A stretch of 40,337 nt of DNA from an uncultured bacterium (GCA_947063875.1 CAMSTY010000030.1:1-40337), one strand, 5' to 3'. Positions 31,695 through 40,024 are shown, counted from the stretch's first letter. Notes: a model not told the origin generated them from the letters alone. Numbers and translations: made by a program.

Positions 31695-32612
31695 ATGATT
31701 CAACAGTTGATTCAGAAGATACAAAAAACAAAGGCTCCTGTCTGCATCGGATTGGACCCTATGTTGAGCTATATTCCGGAGCATATTCTTAAGGCATCTT
31801 TCCGGGAATTTGGAGAGAACCTTGCGGGCGCCGCCGACGCAATCTGGAATTATAACCGGGAGATTGTGGATCATACCTGGGATCTGGTTCCCTGTGTGAA
31901 GCCGCAGATTGCAATGTATGAGCAGTTTGGAATAGAAGGTTTGAAGATATATGAGAAGACAGTACGCTACTGCCAGGAGAAGGGATTGCTGGTGATCGGC
32001 GATGCCAAGCGGGGGGATATCGGGTCCACCTCAGCCGCCTATGCCACGGCTCATCTGGGGAAGGTGAAGGTGGGGGATTCCGTATGTACGGCGTTTGGCA
32101 CCGATTTCCTGACCGTGAACCCGTATCTGGGGACTGACGGGGTAAAGCCGTTTGTGGATGTTTGTAAGGAACAGGACAAGGGGATATTTGTGCTGGTGAA
32201 GACATCCAATCCTTCCAGCGGGGAGTTTCAGGACCGGCTGGTTGAGGGAAAGCCTTTGTATGAACATGTGGCGGACAAGGTGGTAGAGTGGGGACGGGAT
32301 TGCATGGACGGCGCGTACAGCAATGTAGGCGCGGTAGTCGGTGCGACTTATCCGGAAATGAGCGCAGTGCTGAGAAAGCAAATGCCGAACACTTACTTTC
32401 TGGTACCTGGTTACGGAGCGCAGGGGGCCACGGCCCTGGATTTAAAACCCTGCTTTAACGAAGACGGGTTCGGGGCCATTGTCAATTCCTCCCGGGGGAT
32501 CATCGCCGCCTATAAGCAGGAGAAATACGCAAAATTCGGGCCGGAGCATTTTGCAGAGGCATCGCGGCAGGCAGTGATCGATATGGCAGCAGACATCAGC
32601 AGCGTTTTATAG
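31695..32612 (+). CDS. pyrF: Orotidine 5'-phosphate decarboxylase (group 2)
   Basis: The 305-residue enzyme converts OMP to UMP. It shows CIGLDPMLSYIP, CVKPQIAMYEQFGIEG, the catalytic LLVIGDAKRGDIGSTSAAYA (Asp/Lys network) and FLVPGYGAQGATALDLKP. The length and the KRGDIGSTSAAYA form mark the long group 2 PyrF type. AAGGAGG lies five bases before the ATG. It is first in the pyrF-K-D-E cluster, with 22 bp to pyrK. Confidence 0.96.
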   Translation: MIQQLIQKIQKTKAPVCIGLDPMLSYIPEHILKASFREFGENLAGAADAIWNYNREIVDHTWDLVPCVKPQIAMYEQFGIEGLKIYEKTVRYCQEKGLLVIGDAKRGDIGSTSAAYATAHLGKVKVGDSVCTAFGTDFLTVNPYLGTDGVKPFVDVCKEQDKGIFVLVKTSNPSSGEFQDRLVEGKPLYEHVADKVVEWGRDCMDGAYSNVGAVVGATYPEMSAVLRKQMPNTYFLVPGYGAQGATALDLKPCFNEDGFGAIVNSSRGIIAAYKQEKYAKFGPEHFAEASRQAVIDMAADISSVL

Positions 32613-32634
32613 GAAGGCCGGCAGGGAGGACGCC

Positions 32635-33426
32635 ATGGATAATACAGGAAAAGTGCAAAAGGCCAGATGTCTGGCAAAGGTGACCGCGCAGGAGAGTCTG
32701 GCAGACGGTATATACAGCATGTGGATTCAGGCGGGAGAGATTGCCGCAGAGGCCAGGCCGGGCCAGTTTCTCTCCCTTTATACCCGGGATGCCAGCCGCC
32801 TTCTGCCCAGGCCGATCAGTATCTGTGAGATTGACAGAGAAAAGGGCAGCCTGCGGATAGTCTACCGGATAGCAGGGGCCGGGACGGAGGAATTCTCCCA
32901 CTATCGGGCAGGAGATATGGTCACGGTTATGGGGCCGCTGGGGAACGGATTTCCCCTGGATTCGGATGGCAAAAGAAAGGCATTTCTGATTGGCGGCGGA
33001 ATCGGGATACCGCCGATGCTGCAGCTGGCAAAGGAGCTGAAATGCCAGAAGCAGATGGTTCTGGGATACCGGGATCGGCTGTTTTTAAACGAAGAGTTTG
33101 AGGCATACGGCAGCGTGGCGCTGGCCACGGAGGACGGCAGCGCCGGGACCCGCGGCAATGTATTGGATGCCATCCGGGAAAACGGATTGCAGGCAGATGT
33201 GATTTACGCCTGCGGGCCGACGCCCATGCTGCGGGCGTTGAAAAATTACGCTATGGAACACGGCATAGAGTGCTGGCTGTCTTTGGAGGAACGGATGGCC
33301 TGCGGGATTGGCGCCTGCCTGGCGTGCGTTTGCCAGTCAAAGGAGGTTGACAGCCATTCTCATGTGCATAACAAACGGATCTGCAAGGACGGACCGGTTT
33401 TTGCAGCGCAGGAGGTGGAACTGTGA
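32635..33426 (+). CDS. pyrK: Dihydroorotate dehydrogenase B, electron transfer subunit
   Basis: The 263-residue flavoprotein passes electrons from dihydroorotate via PyrD to NAD+. The FAD part shows RLLPRPISICEID, the NAD part IGGGIGIPPMLQLAKEL and YACGPTPMLRAL, and the C-terminal 2Fe-2S site CGIGACLACVCQ with a distal Cys in RICKDGPVF. The product is of normal length. Its stop overlaps the pyrD GTG start by four bases, consistent with equimolar production of the heterotetramer. Confidence 0.95.
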   Translation: MDNTGKVQKARCLAKVTAQESLADGIYSMWIQAGEIAAEARPGQFLSLYTRDASRLLPRPISICEIDREKGSLRIVYRIAGAGTEEFSHYRAGDMVTVMGPLGNGFPLDSDGKRKAFLIGGGIGIPPMLQLAKELKCQKQMVLGYRDRLFLNEEFEAYGSVALATEDGSAGTRGNVLDAIRENGLQADVIYACGPTPMLRALKNYAMEHGIECWLSLEERMACGIGACLACVCQSKEVDSHSHVHNKRICKDGPVFAAQEVEL

Positions 33427-34328
33427 TCAATACAAAGGTAACGCTGGCAGGTGTGGAACTGAAGAATCCGGTTATGACGGCATCCGGCACATTTGGGAGC
33501 GGCGCGGAATACGGTGAATTTGTAGATCTGAACCGTCTGGGGGCCGTGGTGACGAAAGGGGTTGCCAACGTGCCCTGGCCGGGCAACCCGACGCCGCGGA
33601 TTGCGGAGGTATACGGCGGCATGCTGAATGCCATTGGCCTGCAGAATCCCGGCATAGATGTATTTGCCGGGAGGGATATTCCTTTTCTGCGGCAGTACGA
33701 TACGAGGATTGTCGTCAATGTCTGCGGAAAGACCACGGAGGATTACCTGGAAGTGGTGGAACGGCTGAGAGAGGAGCCGGTAGATCTCCTGGAGATTAAT
33801 ATTTCCTGCCCCAATGTGAAGGAAGGCGGGATTGCCTTTGGCCAGGATGCCCGGGCAGTGGAAGCGATCACCCAGGCAGTAAAGCGGCGGGCAAAACAGC
33901 CGGTAATCATGAAGCTAAGTCCCAATGTAACGGATATTGCCGAGATGGCACGGGCGGCAGAGGCCGGAGGCGCGGATGTGATCTCGCTGATCAATACTTT
34001 GACCGGCATGAAGATTGATATTCAAAAAAGAACATTTGTTCTTGCGAACAAGACCGGAGGGATGTCCGGACCGGCGATCAAGCCGGTTGCCCTGCGTATG
34101 GTGTATCAGGCTGCCTGCGCGGTGAAGATTCCCATTATCGGTATGGGAGGGGTTGCTACTGCCGAGGATGCACTGGAGTTTATCATGGCGGGAGCAACGG
34201 CGGTGTCCGTGGGTACGGCCAATTTCTTTAATCCATGCGCCACGGTGGAGATTGCGGAAGGGATTGAACAGTATATGCGTCAGAACCAGGTTTCTGATAT
34301 CAGAGAACTGATTGGATGCGTGAGATAA
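33423..34328 (+). CDS. pyrD: Dihydroorotate dehydrogenase B, catalytic subunit
   Basis: The 301-residue FMN enzyme oxidises dihydroorotate to orotate with PyrK. It carries ELKNPVMTASGTFGSG, the substrate and Cys-base region LEINISCPNVKEGG, VIMKLSPNVTDI, SLINTLTGMKID and IPIIGMGGVATAEDALEF. The catalytic Cys in SCPN identifies class 1. The GTG start follows AGGAGG and lies inside the pyrK stop. The next gene, pyrE, starts 22 bp downstream. Confidence 0.96.
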   Translation: MINTKVTLAGVELKNPVMTASGTFGSGAEYGEFVDLNRLGAVVTKGVANVPWPGNPTPRIAEVYGGMLNAIGLQNPGIDVFAGRDIPFLRQYDTRIVVNVCGKTTEDYLEVVERLREEPVDLLEINISCPNVKEGGIAFGQDARAVEAITQAVKRRAKQPVIMKLSPNVTDIAEMARAAEAGGADVISLINTLTGMKIDIQKRTFVLANKTGGMSGPAIKPVALRMVYQAACAVKIPIIGMGGVATAEDALEFIMAGATAVSVGTANFFNPCATVEIAEGIEQYMRQNQVSDIRELIGCVR

Positions 34329-34350
34329 ACAAGGAGAATGCAGGATAGTT

Positions 34351-35025
34351 ATGGAAGAATACAAGAAGAAGTTTATCGAGTTTATGATTGACAGCGAAGT
34401 GCTGCGGTTTGGGGATTTTATTACCAAAAGCGGGCGGAAGACCCCATTTTTTATCAATACCGGCTTTTACCGTACCGGGAGCCAGCTGCGTCAGCTGGGT
34501 GAATACTATGCCAGGGCCATACAAGGAAGCTTCGGGACAGATTTTGACGTACTGTTCGGACCGGCCTACAAAGGGATTCCGCTGACAGTGGCGGCGACCA
34601 TGGCAATCAGTGAACTGTATCAGGCGGATATCCGCTACTGCTCCAACCGTAAGGAAGTCAAAGATCATGGGGATAAAGGGATTCTTCTGGGGAGTCCTTT
34701 GCAGGATGGGGACCGGGCGGTGATTATCGAGGATGTCACGACGGCAGGGACATCCATCGAGGAAACCCTGCCCATTATCCGCGCCCAGGGCGATGTCCGT
34801 GTATTGGGCCTGGTGGTGTCCGTAGACCGGATGGAGCGGGGGAAAGGAAGCCAGTCGGCGCTTCGGGAGATGGAGGAAAAGTACGGATTTAAAACCACGG
34901 CGATTGTGACTATGGCTGAAGTGGTGGAGCATCTCTATAACCGTCCCTACAAAGGAAAAATTATAATTGATGAGAATTTGAAAGCCGCAATTGATTCATA
35001 CTATGAACAGTATGGAGCGAAGTAA
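34351..35025 (+). CDS. pyrE: Orotate phosphoribosyltransferase
   Basis: The 224-residue enzyme makes OMP from orotate and PRPP. It shows FGDFITKSGRKTPFFINTG at the N-terminus, the flexible-loop lysines in YCSNRKEVKDHGDKG and the PRPP motif AVIIEDVTTAGTSIEE. AAGGAG lies about 13 bases before the ATG. It completes the late steps of UMP synthesis encoded here (PyrD/K, PyrE, PyrF). Early-step genes are not in the window. Confidence 0.96.
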   Translation: MEEYKKKFIEFMIDSEVLRFGDFITKSGRKTPFFINTGFYRTGSQLRQLGEYYARAIQGSFGTDFDVLFGPAYKGIPLTVAATMAISELYQADIRYCSNRKEVKDHGDKGILLGSPLQDGDRAVIIEDVTTAGTSIEETLPIIRAQGDVRVLGLVVSVDRMERGKGSQSALREMEEKYGFKTTAIVTMAEVVEHLYNRPYKGKIIIDENLKAAIDSYYEQYGAK

Positions 35026-35043
35026 GCAAGGAGAGGGCATTTT

Positions 35044-35193
35044 ATGGAACGAATATATAAAACCATGAGAAATACTGGCGCGTGCAGCATCGCCGCAGGG
35101 ATCGTGATTCTGGTAGCGGGCGTAGCGGTCGGAGTGGTGTCGATTGTCAGCGGAAGTATCCTTTTGAAGAGGAAGGCGGAGATTCTGTTTTAG
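35044..35193 (+). CDS. 49-residue membrane peptide downstream of pyrE
   Basis: The short frame begins MERIYKTMRNTGACSIAAG and has one long hydrophobic segment (about residues 14-41, rich in Val, Ile, Gly and Ala) ending in SILLKRKAEILF. A strong AAGGAGAGGG ribosome binding site lies about eight bases before the ATG, 18 bp after the pyrE stop, so it is the last gene of the pyr transcript. I do not recognise a function. A transmembrane GxxxA/G-like spacing could allow self-association. Confidence 0.7.
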   Translation: MERIYKTMRNTGACSIAAGIVILVAGVAVGVVSIVSGSILLKRKAEILF

Positions 35194-35209
35194 GGATTGG
35201 GGAGAGGGC

Positions 35210-35250
35210 AGGCAGTTCTTTTATCCGTGAGGAGGGGACTGCCTCCTTTT
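35210..35250 (+). terminator. Terminator of the pyr cluster
   Basis: AGGCAGT (35210-35216) pairs with ACTGCCT (35238-35244), followed by CCTTTT. The loop is long (21 nt), so efficiency may be moderate. Confidence 0.6.
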
Positions 35251-35317
35251 GCTGCTGCTATGATTAGGGAGTATTGGCTTTTGGGAAGGCATATGTTGCA
35301 GATCGAGAGGAAGAGCG

Positions 35318-35794
35318 ATGATAAGAAATACGACCAGGAATCAGAAATTTGGATGGGTGCTGTTTGTGGCCTACCTGGCGCTGCTGGTTTATTTTATGTT
35401 TTTTGCCGAGTCCTTCGGGAGAGACCCGGCACAACGGGAATACGCATATAATCTGGAACTGTTTAAGGAGATCAAACGGTTCTATCAATATAGGCATCAG
35501 CTGGGAATGGAAGCGTTCCTGCTGAATGTAGTGGGAAATATGGTGGCGTTTATGCCCTGCGGTTTTTTTCTTCCGGTAGTCAGCCGGAGAGGGAAGAAGT
35601 GGTACAACGCCACCTGGCTGTGTTTTGGATTGAGTCTTTGTATTGAGACGGTACAGCTTTTATTTAAGGTCGGGAGTTTTGATGTGGATGATTTGCTGCT
35701 CAACACAATAGGGGGCGTGCTGGGTTATCTCTTTTACTGTATTGTGCAGTGGTTTCGGATAAGGAGGAGAATGCATGAGAAAGCAGAGATATAA
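35318..35794 (+). CDS. VanZ-family membrane protein
   Basis: The 158-residue protein has about four membrane segments with the VanZ-type pattern NVVGNMVAFMPCGFFLP, WLCFGLSLCIETVQLLF and DVDDLLLNTIGGVLGYLF. VanZ proteins are linked to teicoplanin resistance in one operon, but most homologues have no known role. AGGAAGAG precedes the ATG. The 3' end overlaps the next gene by 20 bp. No van resistance genes are nearby, so it should not be read as a glycopeptide resistance marker. Confidence 0.85.
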   Translation: MIRNTTRNQKFGWVLFVAYLALLVYFMFFAESFGRDPAQREYAYNLELFKEIKRFYQYRHQLGMEAFLLNVVGNMVAFMPCGFFLPVVSRRGKKWYNATWLCFGLSLCIETVQLLFKVGSFDVDDLLLNTIGGVLGYLFYCIVQWFRIRRRMHEKAEI

Positions 35795-36101
35795 AATCTC
35801 TTATATCAGAAAGCCATTTGCAAAGAGAAGCCGCATTTGCCTGCCGCTGGCGTTGATTTCCCTGGCTTTTTGTGTGGTCAGCTTTACTCTCAGCGTGCAG
35901 CAGCAGGGCCAGGGCGGACTTAATATTGCGGCCTGGGGAGTGAGCAGCCTGCTATTTGCCGTTGTGGCCCTGGCTTATGGAGGATTGTCGCTGCTGGAAA
36001 AAGAAAAGAATTATCTGCTGGCGAAGATTGGAATGTGGACCGCCGGCATATTGGTGATCTTGTGGATTTGCGTGGTGGTTGCCGGTGTGATTGGCAAATG
36101 A
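35775..36101 (+). CDS. Small three-span membrane protein
   Basis: The 108-residue protein has a basic N-terminus (MRKQRYKISYIRKPFAKRSR) and three hydrophobic segments (about residues 22-42, 50-70 and 84-106). It resembles a family of short uncharacterised Lachnospiraceae membrane proteins (possibly DUF6142, which I cannot confirm). AAGGAGG lies inside the end of the VanZ gene. It overlaps that gene by 20 bp and is followed 29 bp later by the aminopeptidase, so the three genes probably form one operon. Confidence 0.7.
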   Translation: MRKQRYKISYIRKPFAKRSRICLPLALISLAFCVVSFTLSVQQQGQGGLNIAAWGVSSLLFAVVALAYGGLSLLEKEKNYLLAKIGMWTAGILVILWICVVVAGVIGK

Positions 36102-36130
36102 GTTTCCGCCATGGAAGGAGAGGGAGAAAC

Positions 36131-38206
36131 ATGAAATATCAGGAATTATGGATGGAAGAAAATACCCGCATTCAGGAACGCTATGATCTGGCCATGGAAC
36201 GGATTTCAGAAATCATCCGGGAAGAAGGCCGGATTGCCGAACCCTTCCGTTCTTACTTTGTTCGGATGGCAAGATTTATGGAAATGATAGAAGAACTGGC
36301 CAGGATGCAGCTAAGGGAAGAGCTTGACGGGCTTTCCCTAGAGGAACTGGCCGGATGGAACCATACCCTGTACAAAGATATCCTGCCGGAAAATTATGGA
36401 GAAAGCTATGCGAATCCGGATTATGCGGTGCGGGTTTTGGGGGAGGGACTGGGGCCGCTTTTGTCTTCGTTTTATGTACAGCTTCGGGGCTGCATTATAT
36501 TTGCTTATGAATGCCGCCTGGAAGACATTACGATTCTTTGTGAAACATTGATTGAAATATATAATATGTTTGAAGAAGAGGTTCCGGAGCGAAAGAGCGT
36601 GGCGTCGGTGCTGTACTGGTTTAACAGCGACTATACGGATGTGACATTGCCTTACCGAATCCGGGAACAGCTGGACCCGGCCTTGTCTTTTGCCAGGGAT
36701 ATTATTATGGAAAGTGATTTGTCAGATCTCCGCTATCTGTATCGTTTTGGGGAATATATATCGGAGACGGAGCAAAAGACAGCCGCTTTTCTCAATTCCC
36801 TGCCGGAAGAAACCATTGAGAAGATGGCATCCGTCTACACGGAAGGCTACCGAAAAGGATTTGAGGTGATGGGGCGGGACCTGTCAAAAAAGAAGACCGT
36901 GGGTATCCGATATGAACTGGGATTTGAACGGCTTATCCGTGCGGCGATTCTTCAGTTTCGCAAAATGGGCCTGGAATCCATTGTGTATCGGGCGGCAGTC
37001 TGGTCAGTGACCCAGACGCCAAACAGAAAGGTGGGTTATCACGGCGCTTCTCCAAACCGTCAGTACGATTACGATCATCGCTACGATCAGGCGCTTTATC
37101 TGGATAAAGCGTTTAAAGAGCGGAAACTGGCAGTGCTTAGGACCGCTTATGAGGCGTGCAAAAAAGAGGCGGCCGTATATGCCGGACCTGCGGTGGTGGA
37201 GACATTTGGGGAGACACAGTTTGAACCGGTAAATAAGAAAACAGCGTGGGCGCTGACCAGGCAGCAGGAAAAGCTGCTTACCACATACGCGAATGAGTCC
37301 ATGCCTATAGTAAATCAGTATATCCCGGGAGATGAGACAAGCTTTACCATCATCGCGTTTCCGGTTCCCCAGATTGGGCCGGACTTTGAGGAGGTTTTTG
37401 CTGAGACGATCCGCATCAATACGTTGGATTATGAGCTGTACCAGGGGATTCAACAGAAGATCATACAAGTGTTGGAGCAGGCCGAATATGTGCAGGTGAC
37501 CGGAGGAATGGGAAATGATACCAGCCTGAAGGTTGCCCTGCATCCGATACAGGATGTGGAAAAAGAAACGAATTTTGAAAATTGTGTGGCAGATGTCAAT
37601 ATTCCGTTAGGAGAAGTATTTACCTCACCAAGGCTTGCGGGCACAGAGGGACTATTACATGTAAATAAGGTATATTTAGGAAATATTCAATTTAAAAATC
37701 TTCGGCTCCATTTCAAGGATGGTATGGTGGTTCAGTATTCCTGCGATAATTTTGCAGATCCGGAGGAAGGAAAAAAGCTGATCCGGCAGGAAATCCTGAA
37801 AAACCATGACACCCTGCCGATGGGAGAGTTTGCCATTGGAACCAATACTGCTGCCTATGCCATGGCGGAACGCTTTCAGATCGGGGAAAAACTGCCGATT
37901 TTGATTGCGGAAAAGATGGGGCCGCATTTTGCCGTAGGAGATACTTGTTATAGCTGGAGCGAGGATTCCCCCATGTATAATCCGGACGGAAGAGAGATGA
38001 TTGCAAAAGAAAATGAATTGTCTGCTTTGAGGAAGGAGGATGTCTCCAGGGCATATTTCGGATGCCATCTGGATATTACGGTTCCTTACTCGGAACTGGG
38101 GGACATCTGTGCGGTTCTGCCGGACAAAACAAAACGTTTCGTAATCCAGGGCGGGCGATTTGTCGCAGAAGGAACAGAAAAACTGAATGAGGCGTTGGAA
38201 GCTTGA
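36131..38206 (+). CDS. M29-family aminopeptidase, long form
   Basis: The 691-residue protein carries a C-terminal M29 (AmpS/aminopeptidase T) domain of about 370 residues. The metal-site blocks are NIPLGEVFTSPR, MGEFAIGTNTAA, LIAEKMGPHFAVGDTCYS and AYFGCHLDI. Classical M29 enzymes are about 410 residues, so there is an N-terminal extension of about 280-300 residues, mostly helical, that I do not recognise. It should remove N-terminal residues from peptides in the cytoplasm; no signal peptide is present. The ATG at 36131 follows AAGGAGAGGGAG. The open frame reaches 36035 inside the previous gene, which is spurious. Confidence 0.9.
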   Translation: MKYQELWMEENTRIQERYDLAMERISEIIREEGRIAEPFRSYFVRMARFMEMIEELARMQLREELDGLSLEELAGWNHTLYKDILPENYGESYANPDYAVRVLGEGLGPLLSSFYVQLRGCIIFAYECRLEDITILCETLIEIYNMFEEEVPERKSVASVLYWFNSDYTDVTLPYRIREQLDPALSFARDIIMESDLSDLRYLYRFGEYISETEQKTAAFLNSLPEETIEKMASVYTEGYRKGFEVMGRDLSKKKTVGIRYELGFERLIRAAILQFRKMGLESIVYRAAVWSVTQTPNRKVGYHGASPNRQYDYDHRYDQALYLDKAFKERKLAVLRTAYEACKKEAAVYAGPAVVETFGETQFEPVNKKTAWALTRQQEKLLTTYANESMPIVNQYIPGDETSFTIIAFPVPQIGPDFEEVFAETIRINTLDYELYQGIQQKIIQVLEQAEYVQVTGGMGNDTSLKVALHPIQDVEKETNFENCVADVNIPLGEVFTSPRLAGTEGLLHVNKVYLGNIQFKNLRLHFKDGMVVQYSCDNFADPEEGKKLIRQEILKNHDTLPMGEFAIGTNTAAYAMAERFQIGEKLPILIAEKMGPHFAVGDTCYSWSEDSPMYNPDGREMIAKENELSALRKEDVSRAYFGCHLDITVPYSELGDICAVLPDKTKRFVIQGGRFVAEGTEKLNEALEA

Positions 38207-38478
38207 AAGAAATAGTAGTGATTAGTGCTTTAGTTACCTTCACAGGGCGTGTTTTAAGAAAGCCTTCGGGGGGGATATAGCTTTAAACCTGTGAGTATGT
38301 GCCAATCATTGATGCCTCAACGGATGGCCGGCAACATATAAGAATGCGAGGCCGCCGCTATACAGTCCCGCCACTCACATCCCCGTGTTCTGTAATGTGC
38401 CAGTCTTACAAAGGAAACGATATCAGAGAAAGGCGCCGAAGAGGAAAAACCAGCAAATCCATTTCCAGAATCTTATAG
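38202..38478 (+). pseudogene. Decayed ORF of unknown family
   Basis: A TTG-initiated frame (38202-38279) reads KEIVVISALVTFTGRVLRK and stops. A second frame in another phase, open from 38287 to 38478, reads EYVPIIDASTDGRQHIRMRG, then RRYTVPPLTSPCSVM and an Arg/Lys-rich end. It has no ATG with a ribosome site at its start. The amino acid composition looks like real protein and not random sequence, so this may be a frame-shifted remnant of one gene. The family is not recognised. It marks the boundary between the core-like region and the AT-rich tail. Confidence 0.35.
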
Positions 38479-38691
38479 AGGCTGATCGGATTCGGATGGG
38501 ATGTATTGGGCAATATCTTCAAGCTTGCAGTTCAAAATGCGGCAGAGATCATTTAGCGTAGTAGTATTCATGGGTTTGTTTTTTCGCAACTTATCAATGG
38601 TGGCGCTGGATATGTGATGTTTGGTTATCAAAGTGTAAGTCGTTTCTGGAGAATTTTTTAATGTACTCCAGAATGGTTGATAACTTATCAT
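38473..38691 (-). CDS. XRE-family helix-turn-helix regulator
   Basis: The 72-residue protein is a minimal Cro/CI-type DNA-binding domain, with TLITKHHISSATIDKLRKNK as the helix-turn-helix region and NDLCRILNCKLEDIAQYI as the closing helices. The ATG at 38691 has AAGGAGG nine bases upstream. The frame is open seven codons further. It diverges from a gene of unknown function across a region with repeated GACTATA-type sites, and probably represses one or both promoters. Short regulators of this type are common on integrated elements. Confidence 0.85.
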   Translation of the reverse strand: MISYQPFWSTLKNSPETTYTLITKHHISSATIDKLRKNKPMNTTTLNDLCRILNCKLEDIAQYIPSESDQPL

Positions 38692-38742
38692 GTTCCAATG
38701 CCTCCTTCTCATTTAGAATAAGCATATAATATAGTTTTATAC

Positions 38743-38772
38743 TTGACTATAGTTTAAAAAATGACTATAATT
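38743..38772 (+). promoter_or_regulatory. Promoter with embedded direct repeats (XRE operator candidate)
   Basis: TTGACT (38743-38748) and a perfect TATAAT (38766-38771) are separated by 17 bp. Two near-identical repeats, GACTATAGTT (38745-38754) and GACTATAATT (38763-38772), lie 18 bp apart and overlap the -35 and -10 boxes, so a bound repressor would block polymerase. The divergent XRE gene is the obvious candidate to bind them. Confidence 0.7.
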
Positions 38773-38801
38773 GCTATATTATTTCATGGAAGGTGGTAGG
38801 A

Positions 38802-38975
38802 ATGAGAGCAGATTATGATAAAATGTTAGAATCTTCAGAGGTAAAAGCGAAGATTATCGATTTTTTGTATAAAACCGATTATGAATTTTATAGAGAAATG
38901 TCAGATGAGATGACAGAGGAAGAGTTTTGGAAGTTTTGTGTGGATTTTCCTGAGGCCAGGATTGTCCGGAACTGA
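38802..38975 (+). CDS. Short protein of unknown function
   Basis: The 57-residue acidic protein starts MRADYDKMLESSEVKAKIID and has an EMTEEEFWKFCVDFPE segment. No membrane segment is visible. AAGGTGG lies five bases before the ATG, directly behind the strong promoter. The family is not recognised. It overlaps the next open frame by 38 bp in another phase, which suggests that one of the two is altered. Confidence 0.5.
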   Translation: MRADYDKMLESSEVKAKIIDFLYKTDYEFYREMSDEMTEEEFWKFCVDFPEARIVRN

Positions 38976-39336
38976 GGACCATTTTACCAACCAAAGATTC
39001 ACAACAGAATACCAACTCAAAATTTTTGTTGATGAAGAAGCCGGTGATTTATGGGAATGGGGAACGGATGACTATACTTTCACAGAAAAATACCCTACTC
39101 AAACAGGAAAATTTTATATGAACATTGTTGCTGGACACATAGGCACAGGAGTGATTTCAGGAGATCCGAATTTCCATGACATTTATTATGACGGAGAAAG
39201 TCATTATTATATTGATGGAACAGTATTAGATAGTGGCATTATTCCAGTTATTAAGATAGACATTGAAAGCAACAAGTTTTATCGTGTGACCGAAACGGGT
39301 GATTGGCTGATACTGCCCTATGGTGAGGAAAATTAA
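38938..39336 (+). CDS. Unrecognised protein, probably 5'-incomplete
   Basis: The frame encodes up to 132 residues; the convincing part begins near EDHFTNQRFTTEYQLKIFVD. It is rich in aromatic and acidic residues (GDLWEWGTDDYTFTEKYP, DPNFHDIYYDGESHYYID) and looks like a beta-rich domain. The upstream start codon has no good ribosome binding site and lies within the preceding gene, so a 5' deletion or frameshift joining two genes is possible. No signal peptide or membrane segment is seen. Function is unknown. Confidence 0.4.
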   Translation: MWIFLRPGLSGTEDHFTNQRFTTEYQLKIFVDEEAGDLWEWGTDDYTFTEKYPTQTGKFYMNIVAGHIGTGVISGDPNFHDIYYDGESHYYIDGTVLDSGIIPVIKIDIESNKFYRVTETGDWLILPYGEEN

Positions 39337-39422
39337 TCCCCCAATTCGGAGGATTAAATTACAATTCCTGTTTGTGGGGCAATTACCCAATAGGAATGGA
39401 GTAAAAAGAGGAGTGTGACTGT

Positions 39423-39596
39423 ATGAAAAAGATATTGCTGATATTATCAATCATCTTTATCCTTCTGACATTTGTTGGTGCTGTCTATGTTCTAACATCC
39501 AACGGAACAGCAAATGCTGGATATGCAGCAATTCCTATGGTGATTGCTTTGGCTTGTCTGGCAGGTTACAGAACATACAAGAATAAAGAGAAGTAA
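39423..39596 (+). CDS. 57-residue two-span membrane peptide
   Basis: The short frame begins MKKILLILSIIFILLTFVGA and has a second hydrophobic segment (AAIPMVIALACLAGY) before a basic tail YKNKEK. AGAGGAG lies about nine bases before the ATG. The first segment could be a signal anchor. The family is not recognised. It is followed by a good terminator. Confidence 0.65.
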   Translation: MKKILLILSIIFILLTFVGAVYVLTSNGTANAGYAAIPMVIALACLAGYRTYKNKEK

Positions 39597-39664
39597 GCTG
39601 ATTTCAGTTTGCCGAAACAACCATTACCACAATCACAACTGAATAAGTAATATAACACAGCGTC

Positions 39665-39700
39665 AGAGCGTATAGAAACCAGTCTATGCGCTCTATTTTT
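39665..39700 (+). terminator. Terminator in the accessory region
   Basis: AGAGCGTATAGA (39665-39676) pairs with TCTATGCGCTCT (39683-39694), with one G-U pair, around a 6-nt loop, followed by ATTTTTA. Confidence 0.8.
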
Positions 39701-39719
39701 ATGTAAAGGAGCAGAGAAT

Positions 39720-39974
39720 ATGGCAGAAACCAAAAACGAGCAACAGCCCCACAGTTTCAAGCGAAAGTTGGGGAACACCACTTACACCGTCAAGGTACAT
39801 TTCAGTAAAGACACTGATAAAACCTTTAAGGACAGAGTGCAAAAGCTGATTATCAATGAGTGCCTTGAAAAAATCAGAAATAATCCACATCAACACTTTA
39901 CAACTCTTATCAGAGGTGTAAGAAAGTCTGCTACACTTAAGAAGCATTTCACAACAAATTGGTTGTTTAAATGA
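39720..39974 (+). CDS. TnpW-like transposon-encoded protein
   Basis: The 84-residue protein has the pattern HSFKRKLGNTTYTVKVHFS followed by a helix ending LIINECL, which resembles the short TnpW-type proteins of clostridial integrative and Tn4451-like elements. Those proteins are usually near 60-70 residues. Here a basic tail of about 30 residues (RNNPHQHFTTLIRGVRKSAT and beyond) is added and could come from altered sequence after a deletion. AAAGGAG lies about eight bases before the ATG. No recombinase or relaxase gene is in the window. Confidence 0.6.
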   Translation: MAETKNEQQPHSFKRKLGNTTYTVKVHFSKDTDKTFKDRVQKLIINECLEKIRNNPHQHFTTLIRGVRKSATLKKHFTTNWLFK

Positions 39975-40024
39975 TTTAGACAAACTATAATATCTATTAT
40001 TTTTATGATAACAAGGAGGTATTT

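Noticed and set aside
35318..35794. Glycopeptide resistance determinant
   Set aside because: VanZ-like proteins are widespread and there are no vanH, vanA or vanX genes nearby.
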